Program-made: the position numbers and the translations under genes
Assembly (NCBI GenBank): GCA_037442205.1
Contig: JBBIQS010000033.1
Coordinates: 1 to 64,000 of the forward strand
DNA: 64,000 bases
DNA from: JBBIQS01 sp037442205
GTDB lineage: Bacteria > Myxococcota > Myxococcia > Myxococcales > UBA5297
Direction: 5' to 3'
Notes under the pieces: generated by a model
Database searches by the model: none
What the model saw: only the letters and a program-made list of their open reading frames with translations
What the model was told of the DNA's origin: nothing
Shown: piece after piece, positions 57,201 through 63,755 of the stretch
How positions within the stretch are numbered: position 1 is the stretch's first letter
How the letters are laid out: each line of letters opens with the position of its first letter

Positions 57201-58956
57201 CGGTGGCCGGGTCCAGCAGCTCGGCGGTGGCGGTGACGGTAGTGCCGTCAGTGTATCCGCCGGCGACCAGCACCTTGCCGGAGGCGAGCACGGTCATCGA
57301 GGCGCCCTTCCTGGGAATGGCCATCGAGTTGACCGGGGTAACGGCGGGGTCGACCGTGTACCTCTCGGACGACGACAGGGCGGCGCCGGCGGCCTTGCCT
57401 CCGAGCACCAGCACGTCGCCGCTGGCGAGCACCGCCGCCGAGGCCTGCTGGCGCGCTGCCTTGAGCGGCACCGATTGCCAGAACCCCTTGGAGAGCCCGT
57501 CGTAGAGCTCGGTGCTGGCCAGGGACGCAGCGCCGTCGCTGCCGCCCAGCAGCAGCGCTTTGCCGGAGGGGAGCAGCACCGACGCATGGGCGCGGCGGCC
57601 GGTCACCAGGCCGGAGGCCGTGGCAGCCCAGGTGCCCTTGGCCTCGTCAAAGAGCAGGGCGCTGGCCAGGACGTCGGTCCCGGTGCTGGTGCCGCCGGCG
57701 ACCAGCACCCCGCCGGTGCGCAGGCGGGTGGCGCTGTGCTCGGAGCGGGGGGAGGGGAGGTTGGCCGCGGTCCAGCTGCCGGTGGCCGGGTCGTAGAGGT
57801 CGGCGTTGGCCACCGGGCCGGAGGCAATCGTTCCGCCGACGACCAGCACCCGCCCGTCGCCGAGCCGGGCCGCTGCCGCGCGCGCGCGCGGGGCGATGCT
57901 CCCGGCGGCCGAGAAGCTGCGCTTGGTGGGATCGTAGAGCTCGGCGAGACCGGCGGCGTCGCCTCCGGCAATCAGCACCCTGCCGTTGGCCAGCAGGGTG
58001 GCGGTGGCGAAGCTGCGCGGCGCGGCCATGGGAGCGGTGGCGGTCCAGGCGCGCAGCACCGGGTCGAAGGTCTCGCAGCTGGCGTTGCCACCGCCGCAGA
58101 CGAGCAAGGTTCCGTTGCCCAGCAGCGTGGCGGTCGCGCCCAGGTGGCCGACGGCCATCGGGCTCGGTTCGGCGGTCCAGGTTCCGGCGAGTGGCTCGTA
58201 CCAGTCGCAGCGGGCCAGCGCGGTGGTCCCGTCGGCGGTGCCGCCGCAGGCGAGCAGCCGCCCGTCGCTCATCAGCGCCAGGGCCTGGTCGTAGCGCGCC
58301 TGGCCGAAAGTGCCCACTGTCGTCTCCCAGGAGGGATCGAGCAGGATTGGCGCCTCCAGTCCCGAGGTGTCGAGGGCGATGGTGAGCTGGTCTCCTTCGA
58401 TCGAGAGGCTCGCCTCCGTCCGGCGGCCCCTGGCGTCGAGTGCCCAGGGCGGCGCCAGGCGCAGGCGCGCCATCCCCGAGTCGTCCACCACCTCGCCGCT
58501 GGGGAGCAGCCGGCCCCCATCGACAATCACCTGGTAGTCGAAGCGGCGCGGCGCACTCGGCCCCCGCAGGAACAGCAGTTCCTCGTAGCGCCCGGGGCTC
58601 GCCACCTGGACGACGTCGGTGTCCGAATAGGCGTCGCGGAAGACCGTGGCCGCGCCGTCGCTGGCTGCGGCGGCGACGCTCGCTCCCAGCGCGCGAACCT
58701 GAAGCTCGAGGCCGGCCGCCGACAGCCGGAGCGGGGCCTCGGCAGAGGCGGGCGGAGCCCCCACCACGTCGGCAGAGCGCCCGGTGGGCAGGCGTTCGTC
58801 CGCTCGGCTTTGCAGGCGGTCGGCGGCGGCGGGGAAGCGCTCTCGCAGCTGCTGGAGGAAGTGCTCGGCGCGAGTGCGGTCAGGGTCTCGGCAGGCGCTC
58901 CCGGCCAGGGTCAGCAGCGCGGCGAGGGCAATCGCCGCGCGAGCATGGCGTGGCAT
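51286..58956 (-). CDS. kelch/TIG/Cys-rich surface protein with internal MYXO-CTERM, fused in frame to a second secreted protein
   Basis: 2556 residues without a stop. Signal peptide with MPRHARAAIALAALLTLAGSAC; GGAGCAGCC before the ATG. About 210-1225: some twenty kelch-like units (LLADGRVLVAGG..). About 1230-1330: TIG/IPT domain (APGDTVALTGSGFRG). About 1335-2155: thirteen Cys-rich units (G.PC....C.SG.CVDG.CC...C...C.ACN). At 2163-2187 is a MYXO-CTERM: CGC at C2163/C2165, GPLLAALGALVAL, RRRR. The frame runs on through a second signal-like stretch (SAAALAVALLIPAMAFSA, cut before E2206). Then come a Lys/Pro/Ala linker and a CsgG/FlgO-like domain (VKVAFLGMQAGLG..PTVRVVSTKELQAVLSYERQRQLIGCSDSGCLAEIGGALGVDQLLSASL) with a beta-rich end. 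A GTG at 52416 with GGAG 5 nt upstream could start the last 376 residues alone. Confidence 0.85.
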   Translation of the reverse strand: MPRHARAAIALAALLTLAGSACRDPDRTRAEHFLQQLRERFPAAADRLQSRADERLPTGRSADVVGAPPASAEAPLRLSAAGLELQVRALGASVAAAASDGAATVFRDAYSDTDVVQVASPGRYEELLFLRGPSAPRRFDYQVIVDGGRLLPSGEVVDDSGMARLRLAPPWALDARGRRTEASLSIEGDQLTIALDTSGLEAPILLDPSWETTVGTFGQARYDQALALMSDGRLLACGGTADGTTALARCDWYEPLAGTWTAEPSPMAVGHLGATATLLGNGTLLVCGGGNASCETFDPVLRAWTATAPMAAPRSFATATLLANGRVLIAGGDAAGLAELYDPTKRSFSAAGSIAPRARAAAARLGDGRVLVVGGTIASGPVANADLYDPATGSWTAANLPSPRSEHSATRLRTGGVLVAGGTSTGTDVLASALLFDEAKGTWAATASGLVTGRRAHASVLLPSGKALLLGGSDGAASLASTELYDGLSKGFWQSVPLKAARQQASAAVLASGDVLVLGGKAAGAALSSSERYTVDPAVTPVNSMAIPRKGASMTVLASGKVLVAGGYTDGTTVTATAELLDPATGSWAPAGSMVYPEVGHSAHLLADGRVVKIPAEVIPFPPYSTQSIQPEIYDPATNLWSALGPTILAAYRTTALLADGRILAVTASGASLLDPNTGTWVSTPPMNAPRIGGTLTRLSTGKVLLAGGRAGTVLASCEVFDPAAGPAGAWALAGPLAAGRASHTASLLLDGRVLVAGGEDAAGNRVATAEIYDPKTSSWTAAPGLAQARYKHVALTLPSGRVAVAGGQPGLTGPMTASVELYDPGVDRWLPSPGLALARMTFSAAVLHDGSILMAGGNPGTAPATAAAELYREQVGGWRRPAPMTQLLRPLAATPLPGGKALILGSGTISSAEIFDPATGTFTRAASMGTVRVDPLDRDPRPSPFTATLLPTGKVLVTGGGLSYFQQVSTAEIYDPTANSWTPTTGPMAVARFRHSAVALADGRVLIAGGATSCDYTHDIFDPSTGSFTATTSATLTCVSQMLRLADGKVLGLHRTDGSFRIYDPTTNSWSIAGYLRTLRITGDPTLTLLPSGKVLVAGGVDASGAALASAELFDPAKGASAFTAPMTFPRVGHSAVLLPTGKVLVAGAAPPIYFPPTNASTMSNASAEFYDPQTETWRPTIPMENAHLLQAALLMPGAAALLVGTTNGATTTEALLSDPGLDVFAPARPTIATAPAWAAPGDTVALTGSGFRGPAGASGGTSSGAVADLPVLTLMPADGSGLHRFPASSFDDSTLTAKLPAGLGIGHYLLFVTTAGIPSVAAPMQIGKGVVGGPCTADVQCTSGHCVNGVCCASVCGTCQACNLAPTPGICLSVTAGAEDGRTCTLSRACDGTGLCRLRSGQPCAAGSDCLSGFCVDGVCCQSACAATCQSCNVAPVPGMCVPTPAGQPARSGCSGTAACDGAGACKKLSGQPCAAASECQTGFCADGFCCDLPCTGACLACNNPQHQGACGPAPQFSARGCLATQSCDGFGSCKLANGQACATGADCASGRCADGVCCGGSCGPCQACNLPGKLGSCADVAAGQTTASCAAPNACDGLGKCLLVAGSACTGASQCASGFCVDGLCCDGACGGTCQACNLVGRRGTCTPVAAGAPDPDTCAAPKSCDGSGSCKLTAAQACAANGECLSGFCAGGLCCDAACAGPCESCSLAGNLGKCLPVPAGLSAPACAAPRACDGAGVCKLVAAQACASPADCLSGFCVDGQCCDSACTGICQACNVPNKLGSCTPVPRGAADLDTCLAPAVCDGAGACLKVAGQSCAGPSECLSGSCVDGKCCEGACASLGQPCSDKSKCASGQCVDGVCCEGACTGTCQACNVPGSIGRCSPVPKGQLDPDTCAAPNACDGSGGCAMKPSGQICQSAAECLSGHCIDGFCCDSACAGACQACNVPERQGICSSVPRGQGDGKACVGAQACDGAGACLWRQGQPCGDGSQCVTGQCVGNVCCENSCAGQCRSCNLPGKEGQCAFVPAGEQDRDCGGLALACDGAGKCKARNGVPCTGGTECADGRCVDGVCCDSDCAGSCMACGLPGHLGVCTAVPQNETFAGRGCDGSCDGQGTCKRAAGQGCAAAEDCASGYCEKGACQVGGPAAADPNLFAPPRCGCNAGGGGPLLAALGALVALRRRRSAAALAVALLIPAMAFSAEKPKPAKPKPPAAAAKKAPEPPTPPAAATAPAADASTSPPASPIPPPAASAQPAPPPAPSAPAAEAAAAPVASPAKPKAVKVAFLGMQAGLGVESGVAEIVSASFLASIQERPTVRVVSTKELQAVLSYERQRQLIGCSDSGCLAEIGGALGVDQLLSASLGRLGDTLVFSAQLFNAHKAQVEKRYSAQSNGSAEDELLDMSAEAAVGLFGPSPVARTKASAGRTVIQARLEVMLAQERGGAVAATVGYRLLQSLTASAGVLVTGQMGLLARLEWVPFNAQGKVRPVLALEVPVLFARSVAAGIGGSAGVQVSLTRWLSLGLEVPGTWFFTAPAGAQRGYLFAGPTVALAL

Positions 58957-59056
58957 GGCTGCTCCAATGGATGGATGGCGGGCAAGAAAGCGACGACATC
59001 CTACCTTCCCCAGCAGGCGGAGTGGGGTTCACTTGTTTGCCTTGTTTGGAATGCAA

Positions 59057-59109
59057 AACAGCGGCGGCTCCTCGGGCGCGACGGGGCCGCGGCCAACTGA
59101 GGAGCCGCC
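59057..59109 (-). terminator. intrinsic terminator after the 59189-59806 gene
   Basis: Perfect 11-bp stem GGCGGCTCCTC (59063-59073) / GAGGAGCCGCC (59099-59109) with a 25-nt loop. Read on the minus strand it is followed by GCTGTTTTGC. Confidence 0.65.
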
Positions 59110-59188
59110 GAAAGCGGCAGCGAGAGCGGCACTCCCGTCCGGCGTCAGGGCGGCCGGCTGCGAAATGGAGCGCGCCGCGTCGCGGGAG

Positions 59189-59806
59189 CTACCTGGAGAC
59201 GCGCAGCGCCACCTCGTCGCCGGTGCGGGCGTTGGTCAGGCGCAGAGCCACGAACTTGGCCTTGACGCCCTGCAGCTTCTCCTTGCCCTTGCCCGGCAAG
59301 GTCCAGATCCCCAGCGGCCTGAACACCAGGTGGATCTTGAGGTTGCCGGTGCGGATCATCCGGTCCATGTCCATCGGCATCCAGTCGTTGGGCAGTTGGA
59401 CGTCGAGCGGCATCAGCGGCACCCGCGGGTTGCCGTTGGCGTCCTGGCCCACCGGCGCGCCCTCGGTCAGCGCCAGGCCGTTGCCCTCGAAGAACGGGGT
59501 CAGCTGCAGCTTGTACTGGCGGGTGGCGGGGTTGAAGCTGCCGGCCTGGATCATCCGCGAGGCTGCGTCGCCCAGGATCACGTGGAAGCTCTTGCCGGTC
59601 AGCTCGGCGCGGACCTTCTTGGCGTTGGCCTCGCACTCGCGCTTCTCCAGCGAGGCGCCGCACTCGCCGACGTACTTGTCGAGGAACGAGGTGAGGCTGT
59701 CCAGGCTCTCGGCGGCGTCGCGCAGCTTGGCGAACTCGGGCGGGGCCTCGCCCAGGGCAGGAGTCGCCAGCGTCAGCATCAGCAGCGCGGGAAGGCAAGG
59801 CCTCAT
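59189..59806 (-). CDS. secreted protein of unknown function
   Basis: 205 residues. Signal peptide MRPCLPALLMLTLATPALG. The mature protein begins EAPPEFAKLRDAAESLDSLTSFLDKYVGECGASLEKRECEANAKKVRAELTGKSFHVIL, with two Cys able to form a disulfide, then a beta-rich half (FNPATRQYKLQLTPFFEGNGLALTEG; LKIHLVFRPLGIWTLPG; VKAKFVALRLTNARTG). GGAGGA lies 8 nt before the ATG at 59806. I cannot name the family. It stands alone between a terminator and a divergent promoter region. Confidence 0.8.
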   Translation of the reverse strand: MRPCLPALLMLTLATPALGEAPPEFAKLRDAAESLDSLTSFLDKYVGECGASLEKRECEANAKKVRAELTGKSFHVILGDAASRMIQAGSFNPATRQYKLQLTPFFEGNGLALTEGAPVGQDANGNPRVPLMPLDVQLPNDWMPMDMDRMIRTGNLKIHLVFRPLGIWTLPGKGKEKLQGVKAKFVALRLTNARTGDEVALRVSR

Positions 59807-59908
59807 GAAGTCGTTCCTCCAAAGCAAGGGGTCGTTGCCTTGTACCGCAACTGGCCGTTCACTTTCGACGGAGGGCGGTGTGTGCCGGGGTGCGTCATGG
59901 TAGCTTTT

Positions 59909-59936
59909 TTGACTACATCTGCGCACCCGCTACAGT
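59909..59936 (+). promoter_or_regulatory. sigma70-like promoter of the PilZ gene
   Basis: TTGACT (59909-59914), a 16-nt spacer and TACAGT (59931-59936), 24 nt before the GTG at 59961. Confidence 0.65.
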
Positions 59937-59960
59937 GAGCTCAAACGTCGGAGGTGAGCA

Positions 59961-60329
59961 GTGAAAGAGCGCAGAGACTCGATCCGGTTCGACAAGGCCT
60001 TCACGGTCTACCTCGCGGGCGAAGAGGGAATGACCCGAGGGATCGCCCGAAACATCAGCGACGGCGGCATGTTCATCGAGACCCGCGAGCCGTACCGGCT
60101 GGGGGCGCGGATCAAGGTGACCTTCGTGTCGCCGGAAAATGGGACCGAGATCACAGTGGTGGGCGAGGTCCGCTACCAGTGCTTCCTGTCCTACGGCGCC
60201 GACAACAACGGCGAGAACCAGCTGCGGGGCATGGGCGTGCGCTTCGTGGAGATCGCCGAGTCGGAGCAAGGGCTGACCCAGCCGCTGGCCGGGGCCGCCG
60301 GCGCCGAGCGCAGCCGGGTGTTCCACTGA
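59961..60329 (+). CDS. single-domain PilZ protein, c-di-GMP binding
   Basis: 122 residues with a GTG start (GGAGGTGA 4 nt upstream). The PilZ motifs are both complete: R5-x3-R9 (RRDSIR) and N31-x-S33-x2-G36 (NISDGG). The barrel strands MFIETREPYRLGARIKVTFV and GEVRYQCF are followed by GVRFVEI. The C-terminus (LTQPLAGAAGAERSRVFH) is short, so it is a stand-alone c-di-GMP adaptor. Its output partner is not visible nearby. It converges with the glutamate dehydrogenase gene. Confidence 0.92.
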   Translation: MKERRDSIRFDKAFTVYLAGEEGMTRGIARNISDGGMFIETREPYRLGARIKVTFVSPENGTEITVVGEVRYQCFLSYGADNNGENQLRGMGVRFVEIAESEQGLTQPLAGAAGAERSRVFH

Positions 60330-60381
60330 GCCGGAGCGGGGAGCGGGCGGCGGGCCGGCAGCAGGCCTGCCGACTTCGTAG

Positions 60382-61914
60382 CTAGCTGTGGGAGAAGCCT
60401 TCGAGCGTGTAGTGCGACGAGATCCGCTTGAGGGCCAGGACCATCGCCGCCAGCCGCAGGTCGCACTCCTTGCCGACGGCGAAGGGGCGCGAGTCGTGCA
60501 GGTCGGAGCGCGACGGTGAGTTGGCGGCGATGTCGCGGATGATCCGGTAGTTGGCGCGCAGCGTCCGCTCCAGGCGGCTGACCACGTCCTGCTCGGACCA
60601 GTGCTCCATGCGCTGGTTCTGCAGCCACTCGTAGTAGCTGACAGTGAGCCCGCCGGCGTTGGCGATGACGTCGGGGATCAGGTCGATGCGCCGGGCGTAG
60701 AGGATCTCGTCGGCCTCGGGCAGGCAGGGGTTGCTGGCGGCCTCGGCCACCACCTTGACCTTGAGGCGCTGGGCGATCTCGCCGGTGATCTCGCCGCCCA
60801 GGGCGGCGGGGATCAGCACGTCGGCCGGCAGCTCGAAGAAGTCCTTCTTGGAGATGGCGCTGGCCAGCGGGAAGCCCGCCACGGTCTTCTTGAGATTGGC
60901 CGGGTTGTCGAAGACGTGGCGCAGCAGCGCGTCGACGTCGATGCCGTCGGGGTTGTAGATGGTGCCGAAGGCGTCGTTGATCGCCACCGGGCGCATCCCG
61001 GCCTGGGCCAGCACCACCGCGGCGTTGGAGCCGACGTTGCCGAAGCCCTGCAACAGGAAGCTCTTGCCCTTGAGCGACTCGCCGCGGCGCTGGGCCCACT
61101 CGTCGAGGCAGTAGCTCAGCCCCATGCCCACCGCGCGGTGCCGCCCCTCGGAGCCGCCGATGCGGATGTCCTTGCCGGTGACCGCCCCGCGCACCCGGTG
61201 GCGCTCGCGCTCCCCGTCGGTGAACTGGCGGAGCATGATCGCCATGGTCTCGGAGGTGGTGCCGACCTCGGGAGCCAGGATGTCGAGCTCGGGGCCGACC
61301 AGGCGCTTGAGCCGGTACATGTAGCGCAGGCTGATCTGCTCCAGCTCCTCCTTGCCGTAGGCCAGGGGGTCGATCTTGATCCCGCCCTTGGCCCCGCCGA
61401 AGGGCAGGTCGACGATGGCGCTGCTCCAGGTGACGCGGGCGGCCAGCGACTTGAACAGGTCGAGGGAGACGTCCTTGTGGAATCGGACGCCGCCCTTGTA
61501 CGGGCCGCGGGCCTGGTTGTGCTGGACGCGGTAGGCCTTGAAGCGCTTGACCTGGCCGGGCTCGAGGCGGAACAGGGAGCCGCCGGGCAGGCGGATGACG
61601 CCCTGGCGGATGGTGACGTCGGAGCCAAGCAGGGCGCGGCCTTTGAGGAGCAGGGTGCCGTCGGCGAGGTGCTCGAGGGCGTTGGGGTCGCGCAGCACCG
61701 AGGCCGGCAGGTCGGCGAAGCGCGGCTGCTCGGAGTCGGGGACCGGGACCAGCCGGTCCTTGAGCCTGACCGTGACGTAGAAGATGTGCTCGTAGTCCGG
61801 CTCCTCGAGCTCGAGGCGGACGCGGTGGTCGAGGGTGACCAGGTCGGCGGCGCGATGGAAGATCTCCATCGAGTCGGTGTAGACGGTCCGCTTGTGACCT
61901 TCGCGCGCGCGCAT
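60382..61914 (-). CDS. NAD(P)-dependent glutamate dehydrogenase
   Basis: 510 residues. The Glu/Leu/Phe/Val dehydrogenase fold is clear: VQHNQARGPYKGGVRFH, then the catalytic Lys in VDLPFGGAKGGIKIDP, APEVGTTSETMAIM, the Rossmann motif LQGFGNVGSNAA, and VAEAASNPCLPEADEIL. The usual length is about 420-450. Here the N-terminus is about 110 residues longer (MRAREGHKRTVYTDSMEIFHRAADLV..EHLADGTLLLKGRALLG), which may be a regulatory extension. It interconverts glutamate and 2-oxoglutarate plus ammonia. Cofactor preference cannot be read reliably. Confidence 0.9.
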   Translation of the reverse strand: MRAREGHKRTVYTDSMEIFHRAADLVTLDHRVRLELEEPDYEHIFYVTVRLKDRLVPVPDSEQPRFADLPASVLRDPNALEHLADGTLLLKGRALLGSDVTIRQGVIRLPGGSLFRLEPGQVKRFKAYRVQHNQARGPYKGGVRFHKDVSLDLFKSLAARVTWSSAIVDLPFGGAKGGIKIDPLAYGKEELEQISLRYMYRLKRLVGPELDILAPEVGTTSETMAIMLRQFTDGERERHRVRGAVTGKDIRIGGSEGRHRAVGMGLSYCLDEWAQRRGESLKGKSFLLQGFGNVGSNAAVVLAQAGMRPVAINDAFGTIYNPDGIDVDALLRHVFDNPANLKKTVAGFPLASAISKKDFFELPADVLIPAALGGEITGEIAQRLKVKVVAEAASNPCLPEADEILYARRIDLIPDVIANAGGLTVSYYEWLQNQRMEHWSEQDVVSRLERTLRANYRIIRDIAANSPSRSDLHDSRPFAVGKECDLRLAAMVLALKRISSHYTLEGFSHS

Positions 61915-62027
61915 GAGGAGCCCGGGGGCGGTTCGAAAGGGGCGGGAGGATAGTGCCCGAGGGATGCGGGGTCAAACGGCGATCCAGCCGTGCTGCAGAG
62001 GGGCGAGCGGCTGGCTGCACTCAGGGA

Positions 62028-62055
62028 TTGAAGGCGCAACCGTCTGTGCTATAAC
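62028..62055 (+). promoter_or_regulatory. promoter of tRNA-Thr
   Basis: TTGAAG (62028-62033), a 16-nt spacer and TATAAC (62050-62055) with a TGC extension, about 40 nt before the tRNA. Confidence 0.6.
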
Positions 62056-62093
62056 GCCGCCCCGCCGTGTCCGGAGCAGAGCAGTCCGGGGAC

Positions 62094-62166
<73 letters not shown>

Positions 62167-62293
62167 CAAGAAAATCCGCTGTGCTTACGGGCTGTTTCCC
62201 TCGGGAGGCGGCCCGTTTTCGTTTGCGGGAAGCCCTGACACTCGAAAACGGGACTTCCTTAGAGGCCGGACTCGCGGCGCGCAAAGATGCTCC

Positions 62294-62317
62294 GTTTGCA
62301 GTTCATGAACTGCGAAC
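62294..62317. promoter_or_regulatory. palindromic operator 1
   Basis: GCAGTTCATGAACTGC (62298-62313) is a perfect 16-bp palindrome; it extends to 24 bp (62294-62317) with one mismatched pair. The right half, read inward, is TGTTCGCAGTTCA, close to operator 2. Confidence 0.6.
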
Positions 62318-62442
62318 AGGCTCGATTCGTGCCCCCTATGAAGCGCAAGCCTCGAGTCGTGCTCGTGCTCATACCGCACCTTCAACTCTCTCGGGTGCGG
62401 CACCTGTCGCGGCCAGGAAGATACCACTCATCGCGGCGTGCC

Positions 62443-62468
62443 TGTTCGCTGTTTGCAAACAGCGAACA
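62443..62468. promoter_or_regulatory. palindromic operator 2, next to the HTH gene start
   Basis: Perfect 26-bp palindrome with no spacer; each half is TGTTCGCTGTTTG. It ends 1 nt before the ATG at 62470, leaving no room for a ribosome site. Its centre is 150 bp from that of operator 1. Confidence 0.75.
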
Positions 62469-62469
62469 A

Positions 62470-63015
62470 ATGGCTAGATTCTGGGACGTGATCCTCAAGC
62501 CCCAAGACGTGCTGGTCTTGCTGAAGGTGTGCCTCCATCCCGAAGTCCGATGGACTGTTCGCGCCATGGGCGCGGAAGTCGGCCTAAGTGGCTCTGAGGC
62601 TTCTGCCGCGACGAAGCGATTGGTGCAGGCTCGTCTGGTGGTGTCGGGCGCGGGGGGGCGGGCGATTCCGGTTCGGGAGAGCGCGGTCGAGTTCTTGGTC
62701 CACGGGGTTCGATACATCTTCCCGGCTGTTCGCGGGCCAGTCACTCGGGGAATCCCAACCGCCCATGCGGCCCCCGTTCTCATCGGGAATTTCGCCAAGC
62801 TCGAGGGGCTTCCGCCTGTCTGGCCTCACCCCGAGGGAATCGCGCGCGGCGAGTCCTTCAAGCCGCTCTACTCCTCTGCGCCGAAGGCGGCGTCCCGCGA
62901 TACAGCGATGTATGCGGCACTGGCCCTCATCGACGCGATTCGCGGAGGGAATGCTCGGGAGCGCGCGCTGGCGACGAAGCTGCTCAGCGAAATGATCATG
63001 AAGGCGGGAGAGTGA
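62470..63015 (+). CDS. winged-HTH-like regulator, probable antitoxin of a two-gene module
   Basis: 181 residues. The N-terminal ~75 residues (ILKPQDVLVLLKVCLHPEVRWTVRAMGAEVGLSGSEASAATKRLVQARLVV) fit a winged helix with recognition helix SEASAATKRL. The rest (ESAVEFLVHGVRYIFPAVRGPVTRGIPTAHAAPVL, then a C-terminal helix) is typical of regulators found with nucleotidyltransferase genes. The ATG at 62470 directly follows operator 2, so autorepression is likely. The frame overlaps the nucleotidyltransferase start by 4 nt (GTGA). Codon use is less GC-biased than in the core genes, suggesting transfer. Confidence 0.78.
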   Translation: MARFWDVILKPQDVLVLLKVCLHPEVRWTVRAMGAEVGLSGSEASAATKRLVQARLVVSGAGGRAIPVRESAVEFLVHGVRYIFPAVRGPVTRGIPTAHAAPVLIGNFAKLEGLPPVWPHPEGIARGESFKPLYSSAPKAASRDTAMYAALALIDAIRGGNARERALATKLLSEMIMKAGE

Positions 63016-63704
63016 GTCAGAACCTCGAAATGGTAGCGCTCGTGGCCGAGCGGCTGGGCGACCTTCGAGGAGAGGTTGTCTTCCTCGGCGGCGCGGTGAC
63101 GGCTCTGCTTGTCACCGACCCGGCAGCCGCCGAGGTCAGGCCCACGACCGACGTGGATGTGATCGTGGACCTCGCTACTCATACCGACTACGCCCGACTT
63201 TCCGAGCGTCTACGCAAGCTGGGATTCCGGGAGGACACCTCCGAGGGCGCTCCGGCCTGCCGATGGCTTGTGGCAGGCGTGAAGGTGGACGTGATGCCCA
63301 CGAACGAAGCGGTGCTCGGCTTCGGCAATCGCTGGTACGGCCCGGCCATCGAGCACGCCGAGGCGCGCACCGTTGGGGAACTGGCGGTGCGGGTCGTATC
63401 TGCGCCTTACTTCCTCGGGACCAAGCTCGAAGCTTTCGATGGACGCGGCGAGGGCGACTATCGAGCCAGCCATGACCTTGAAGATGTCATCGCAGTCGTC
63501 GACGGAAGGTCGGAGCTGGTGGCGGATGTTACAGCGGCGCCGGAGGCCCTTCGCAACTATCTCAAACGGCGGATAGGGCAGCTTCTCGACGCCCCCAGGT
63601 TCATCGAGGCGCTCCCCGGCCATCTGCCTGGCGACGCTGCTAGCCAGGGCCGTGCGCCGCTTGTGCTGGCGAGGCTCAAGGCACTCGCCGGAAGAGCAGG
63701 ATGA
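63012..63704 (+). CDS. nucleotidyltransferase (MNT/AbiEii-like), probable toxin of the module
   Basis: 230 residues, GTG start overlapping the previous stop. Pol-beta NTase features: GG at 26-27 (EVVFLGGAVTALLV), D47-x-D49 (TTDVDVIVDL) and a third acidic residue D93 (GVKVDVMP). A helical C-terminal part includes LGTKLEAFDGRGEGDYRASHDLEDVIAVVDGR, characteristic of AbiEii/MNT-like proteins (KL.A...R...D..DI). All catalytic positions look intact. Related enzymes add nucleotides to tRNA or proteins; the target here is unknown. With the HTH gene it forms a compact operon. Confidence 0.82.
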   Translation: MSQNLEMVALVAERLGDLRGEVVFLGGAVTALLVTDPAAAEVRPTTDVDVIVDLATHTDYARLSERLRKLGFREDTSEGAPACRWLVAGVKVDVMPTNEAVLGFGNRWYGPAIEHAEARTVGELAVRVVSAPYFLGTKLEAFDGRGEGDYRASHDLEDVIAVVDGRSELVADVTAAPEALRNYLKRRIGQLLDAPRFIEALPGHLPGDAASQGRAPLVLARLKALAGRAG

Positions 63705-63755
63705 GTGCGAACAGTGGGATGCCGTCCGGGCCGTCGCCCGACCTATCTTCAGGTC

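Larger units (their letters stand above)
62167..62469. promoter_or_regulatory. intergenic control region of the HTH/nucleotidyltransferase pair
   Basis: 303 bp. A CCCGTTTTCG/CGAAAACGGG inverted repeat (62212-62252, 21-nt loop) follows the tRNA and may end its transcription, though without a T run. The two operator-like palindromes are listed separately. GC content is lower than in the rest of the window. Confidence 0.5.
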
